Shown piece by piece: positions 7,445 to 9,737 of a stretch of DNA of 9,737 bases. Numbering within the stretch: the first letter of the stretch is position 1; the number at the start of each line of letters is the position of its first letter. The DNA comes from Synechococcales cyanobacterium PMM_0073. GTDB lineage: Bacteria > Cyanobacteriota > Cyanobacteriia > Elainellales > Elainellaceae. The stretch is taken from the NCBI GenBank assembly GCA_949127695.1, contig CASBQH010000294.1, forward strand, positions 1 to 9,737, given 5' to 3'. The notes below the pieces were generated by a model, which saw only the letters and a program-made list of their open reading frames with translations, ran no database searches and was not told where the DNA came from. The position numbers and the translations under genes are program-made.

Positions 7445-7465
7445 AGTTTAGTTTTGTAGAGTTTA
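7436..7465 (+). repeat. Perfect tandem 15-bp repeat spanning the stop codon
   Basis: GTTTTGTAGAGTTTA at 7436-7450 is repeated exactly at 7451-7465. The first copy holds the last two codons (Val-Leu) and the TAG stop of the SRPBCC-like gene; the second copy carries the same TAG in the same frame. The duplication therefore gives a backup stop and leaves the protein unchanged. Confidence 0.95.
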
Positions 7466-7493
7466 GACTGTAGCGCCGATAGCTTGAATCCGG

Positions 7494-7508
7494 CTAGCAG
7501 AATGCTAG
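7494..7508 (+). other. Small hairpin before the HAD gene
   Basis: CTAGC and GCTAG form a perfect 5-bp stem around an AGAAT loop, 28 bases before the preferred ATG of the HAD gene and directly in front of a possible GTG start at 7510. It has no T-run, so it is not a clear terminator. If formed in RNA it would block initiation at the GTG, which favours the ATG. Confidence 0.3.
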
Positions 7509-7536
7509 GGTGATACGGTTTCTGCAAGTAGATTCT

Positions 7537-8307
7537 ATGATCGCTCCTACCGTGCTGGCTCTAGATTTTGATGGCGTGCTCTGTGACGGCATGAAGGAAT
7601 ATTTTCAGATTGCATGGCGCGCCTACTGCCACCTCTGGCCGCTCACCGACCCAACGCCGCCGCCCGGACTGGCCGAGCAGTTCTATCGAGTGCGGCCTTT
7701 GATTGCCACAGGCTGGGAAATGCCGATGCTGCTGCGGGCGCTGCTGACAGGCTACAGCGAGGCCGAAATGGGCGAAGACTGGCCGGGGCTGTCGCAGCGA
7801 TTGGTGGAGCAAGAGCGACTAACTGCGGCGACTCTGGCGGCTGAAGTAGACGGTCTGCGCGATCAGTGGATTGCCACCGATCCGGCGAGCTGGCTGGCGG
7901 AGCAATCGCTCTATCCCGGCGTGGCCGAGCGGCTGGCAGTTTGGCTAGAAACCGTGCAGGTGGTGATTATCAGCACCAAAGAAGGTCGATTTATTCAGCA
8001 GATTTTGCAGCCCTGCGGCGTGGATTTGAGCCGCCTGCGGATTTTTGGCAAGGAAGCCAAACAGCCCAAACAGCAGATTTTGCGCGAACTAAAAGCCGAA
8101 CAGCCTGATGCCGTCTTCTGGTTTGTTGAAGATCGATTGCAGACGCTGCATGTGGTGCAAAAACAGCCTGACTTGAGCGATGTGCAATTGTTCTTAGCGC
8201 TCTGGGGCTATAATACAGCCGCCGAAAAAGCTTCTGTAATGGGTGACGCTGCCATTCACCTAATTACGCTGCCTCAGTTCTGTGATCAGTTTGCGGATTG
8301 GTATTAA
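7537..8307 (+). CDS. HAD-superfamily hydrolase, function unknown
   Basis: With the start at 7537 the protein has 256 residues and the HAD signature is near the N-terminus: motif I LALDFDGVLCDG (residues 7-18, nucleophile D10 and acid/base D12), motif II VVIISTKEG (142-150, T147), motif III lysine around FGKEAKQPKQQ (170-180), and motif IV VFWFVEDR (193-200, E198 and D199). Between motifs I and II lies a roughly 120-residue helical cap, as in C1-cap phosphatases. It is probably a cytoplasmic phosphatase acting on a small phosphorylated compound; the substrate cannot be told. An upstream in-frame GTG at 7510 would add nine residues (MIRFLQVDS), but the ATG puts motif I at the usual distance from the N-terminus, so I prefer it. 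It follows the SRPBCC-like gene on the same strand and may share its transcript. The family is clear, the function is not. Confidence 0.88.
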   Translation: MIAPTVLALDFDGVLCDGMKEYFQIAWRAYCHLWPLTDPTPPPGLAEQFYRVRPLIATGWEMPMLLRALLTGYSEAEMGEDWPGLSQRLVEQERLTAATLAAEVDGLRDQWIATDPASWLAEQSLYPGVAERLAVWLETVQVVIISTKEGRFIQQILQPCGVDLSRLRIFGKEAKQPKQQILRELKAEQPDAVFWFVEDRLQTLHVVQKQPDLSDVQLFLALWGYNTAAEKASVMGDAAIHLITLPQFCDQFADWY

Positions 8308-8372
8308 TTTTAGAGCTGCTGCATTCTCAAAGAATAGATTAGGCCACATTTATAGAGTATTTTGTTGTATAT

Positions 8373-9287
8373 TTACCGATACTGCCGATACAGATCGCTT
8401 GCCACCCGATGCAAAATTGAATGACGATAGACGAGCGCTGCAAAATCATCGGCATAGCCGCCGCCAATCACGCAGGCCACCGGATAGCCCTGACTCAAGC
8501 AAGTGCTGAGTACCTGCATTTCCCGGCAGCGCAGCCCCTGATCGCTGAGCGATAGCTTGCCCAGTCGGTCGCCTTCATGCACATCCACCCCAGCGTCATA
8601 AAACACCAGATCCGGCTTGACTTGGCTGAGCAGATCCGGCAGATAGTCGGCCAGGGTTTGCAGATAGGCGATATCTTCCATTCCTTCGGGTAGCGCCACA
8701 TCCAGATCGCTCGACTGCTTAGTGCCGGGAAAGTTGATGCCGCAGTGCATTGAAAAGGTGAAAACTCGCGGCTCTTGGGCGAAAATAAAGGCCGTGCCGT
8801 CGCCCTGATGCACATCCAAATCGACAATCAAAATCTTTTGCACTAGCCCTTGATCGAGCAAGAGCTGCGCCGCAATTGCCATATCGTTAAAAATACAGAA
8901 CCCAGAGCCATAGCTGGGAAAGGCGTGATGCGTCCCGCCTGCGGTATTGCAAGCCAGCCCAGATTCCAGCGCCAGCTTTGCCGTGAGAATGGTGCCGCCC
9001 ACTGCAATGCGGGTACGCTCAACTAGCGCCGGACTCCAGGGCAGGCCAATCCGGCGCTGGGCTTTGGCATCCAGGCTGCCTTCGCAGTAGTCGCGCACGT
9101 AATCGGGGCTATGCACGCGCTCAATCCAGCCCAGCGGCGGTAGCTCAGGCCAATGCACCTGCTGAGGCCGCACCACGCCGTCGGCTAGCAGCAAGTCATG
9201 CAGGCGGCAAAATTTCTGCATCGGGAAGCGATGGCCAAGCGGCAGCGGCGCAACGTAGCTGGGATGATAAATAATCGGTAAATCCAT
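8373..9287 (-). CDS. Histone deacetylase/AcuC-like zinc amidohydrolase
   Basis: The 304-residue protein matches the arginase-deacetylase fold of HDAC, acetoin-utilisation AcuC and acetylpolyamine amidohydrolase enzymes. The active site is complete: the His pair H120/H121 in GGTHHAF, zinc ligands D158 and H160 in VDLDVHQGDGTA, D235 in DAGVDVHEGD, and the transition-state tyrosine Y278 in GGGYADD. H59 and the N-terminal YHPSYVAPLPLGHRFP also fit. The short length and DLDVHQGDG block resemble the class IV (HDAC11-like) group common in cyanobacteria. It should remove acyl groups from lysine side chains or small amines in the cytoplasm; the true substrate is unknown, and the bacterial protein is not expected to act on histones. 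It is convergent with the HAD gene (65-base gap) and divergent from the unrecognised gene on its other side, so it is probably transcribed alone. Confidence 0.95.
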   Translation of the reverse strand: MDLPIIYHPSYVAPLPLGHRFPMQKFCRLHDLLLADGVVRPQQVHWPELPPLGWIERVHSPDYVRDYCEGSLDAKAQRRIGLPWSPALVERTRIAVGGTILTAKLALESGLACNTAGGTHHAFPSYGSGFCIFNDMAIAAQLLLDQGLVQKILIVDLDVHQGDGTAFIFAQEPRVFTFSMHCGINFPGTKQSSDLDVALPEGMEDIAYLQTLADYLPDLLSQVKPDLVFYDAGVDVHEGDRLGKLSLSDQGLRCREMQVLSTCLSQGYPVACVIGGGYADDFAALVYRHSILHRVASDLYRQYR

Positions 9288-9364
9288 TCAACTTTTGCTG
9301 CTGTTTTGGGCGCTACTGCGGTAGGCTGGCCTTAGCTGTTTCACTGCAATACTGCGAGCTGTTT

Positions 9365-9737
9365 ATGCCACAAGTCATTTGGCAGCAAGAAAGCACCGAC
9401 CCGAATAACGTCAACCATTTTGCCGAAATTAGCCAGTGGTGGGCAAGCCTGAACGGCCAAGAAATTACCTGGCGGCAGCGGCTCATTCCCGAAACTGGGG
9501 CGGCAACAGATCTAGACTGGGAGCCGCAGCGATTTGACGAAACCTTTGCGGTGAATCAGCCACAGGTGCGCGGCATCACGCTCTATTGGCAAAAGCCCGA
9601 CGCCAAAGAGGAGCGTAACACAACGCCTTACAAGCTAGAGCTAGATCAGCTGCGGCAGATGCTTTATATCTATCCGCAGAGTCAGCGCGGCATTGTGATT
9701 CGGGTGGCGCTGCCGCAGGTGGTTTATCAACAGGTCA
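9365..9737 (+). CDS. Unrecognised hypothetical protein, 5' part only
   Basis: An ATG at 9365 opens a frame with no stop up to the window edge, giving 124 complete codons of a longer protein. It starts MPQVIWQQESTDPNNVNHFA and contains ISQWWASLNGQEITWRQRL (residues 22-40), RGITLYWQKP (69-78) and LELDQLRQMLYIYPQ (91-105). The composition is soluble, rich in glutamine, aromatic and charged residues, with no signal peptide, membrane segment, cysteine cluster or nucleotide-binding motif. Codon use looks like that of its neighbours. It is divergent from the HDAC-like gene with a 77-base gap. No family is recognised, and the missing C-terminal part could carry the telling domain. Coding status is likely because the frame stays open throughout and the only start in frame is sensible. 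Confidence 0.6.
   Translation, partial: MPQVIWQQESTDPNNVNHFAEISQWWASLNGQEITWRQRLIPETGAATDLDWEPQRFDETFAVNQPQVRGITLYWQKPDAKEERNTTPYKLELDQLRQMLYIYPQSQRGIVIRVALPQVVYQQV

Noticed and set aside
7510..7536. GTG start at 7510 for the HAD gene
   Set aside because: It would add nine residues before a typical N-terminus and begins directly after a small hairpin; the ATG at 7537 fits the usual distance to the DxD motif better.
8308..8372. Possible bidirectional terminator between the convergent HAD and HDAC-like genes
   Set aside because: Only a 4-bp TTCT/AGAA stem was found, with no T-run, so a terminator cannot be supported.

Overview
The window looks like chromosomal DNA of a cyanobacterium with fairly high GC (about 55-60% by eye), possibly a Leptolyngbya-like or related lineage. 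The assignment is inferred from the combination of genes: a circularly permuted ATP-grasp/alpha-E pair, a small-type PurL with cyanobacterial-looking motifs, an HDAC-like amidohydrolase, and short SRPBCC and HAD proteins. No rRNA, tRNA, CRISPR array, insertion sequence or prophage gene is visible.

Layout. (1) 1-2097, minus strand: a COG2308-type circularly permuted ATP-grasp protein (GTG start), followed 45 bases later by an alpha-E (COG2307-type) protein that runs off the left edge. (2) 2254-2907, plus strand: an osmoprotectant-type ABC permease, divergent from the ATP-grasp gene. (3) 2887-6579, minus strand: purL, then 16 bases later an OmpR/PhoB-class response regulator, then a second osmoprotectant-type permease whose ATG overlaps the regulator's stop by 4 bases. 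The two permease genes converge and their 3' ends overlap by 21 bases. (4) 6580-6883: a 304-base divergent intergenic region with a perfect 8-3-8 palindrome and a tandem 18-bp repeat. (5) 6884-8307, plus strand: an SRPBCC-like protein and a HAD-family hydrolase. (6) 8373-9287, minus strand: an HDAC/AcuC-like deacetylase. (7) 9365-9737, plus strand: the 5' part of an unrecognised protein.

How the genes may work together. The ATP-grasp and alpha-E proteins very probably act as one module; in other bacteria this pair travels with transglutaminase-like and proteasome-like (Anbu) peptidases, which would lie beyond the left edge. The two permeases resemble the two membrane subunits of an OpuC/YehWXYZ importer, but no ATPase or solute-binding protein is present. 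One permease is tied by overlap to a response regulator that follows purL, so it may be under osmotic or stress control; this is inference. The SRPBCC, HAD and HDAC genes have no clear shared pathway.

I did not find strong evidence for a wholly new system. The most unusual points are the tail-to-tail overlapping permeases, the purL-regulator-permease arrangement, and three separate short tandem duplications in, before and at the end of one small gene.
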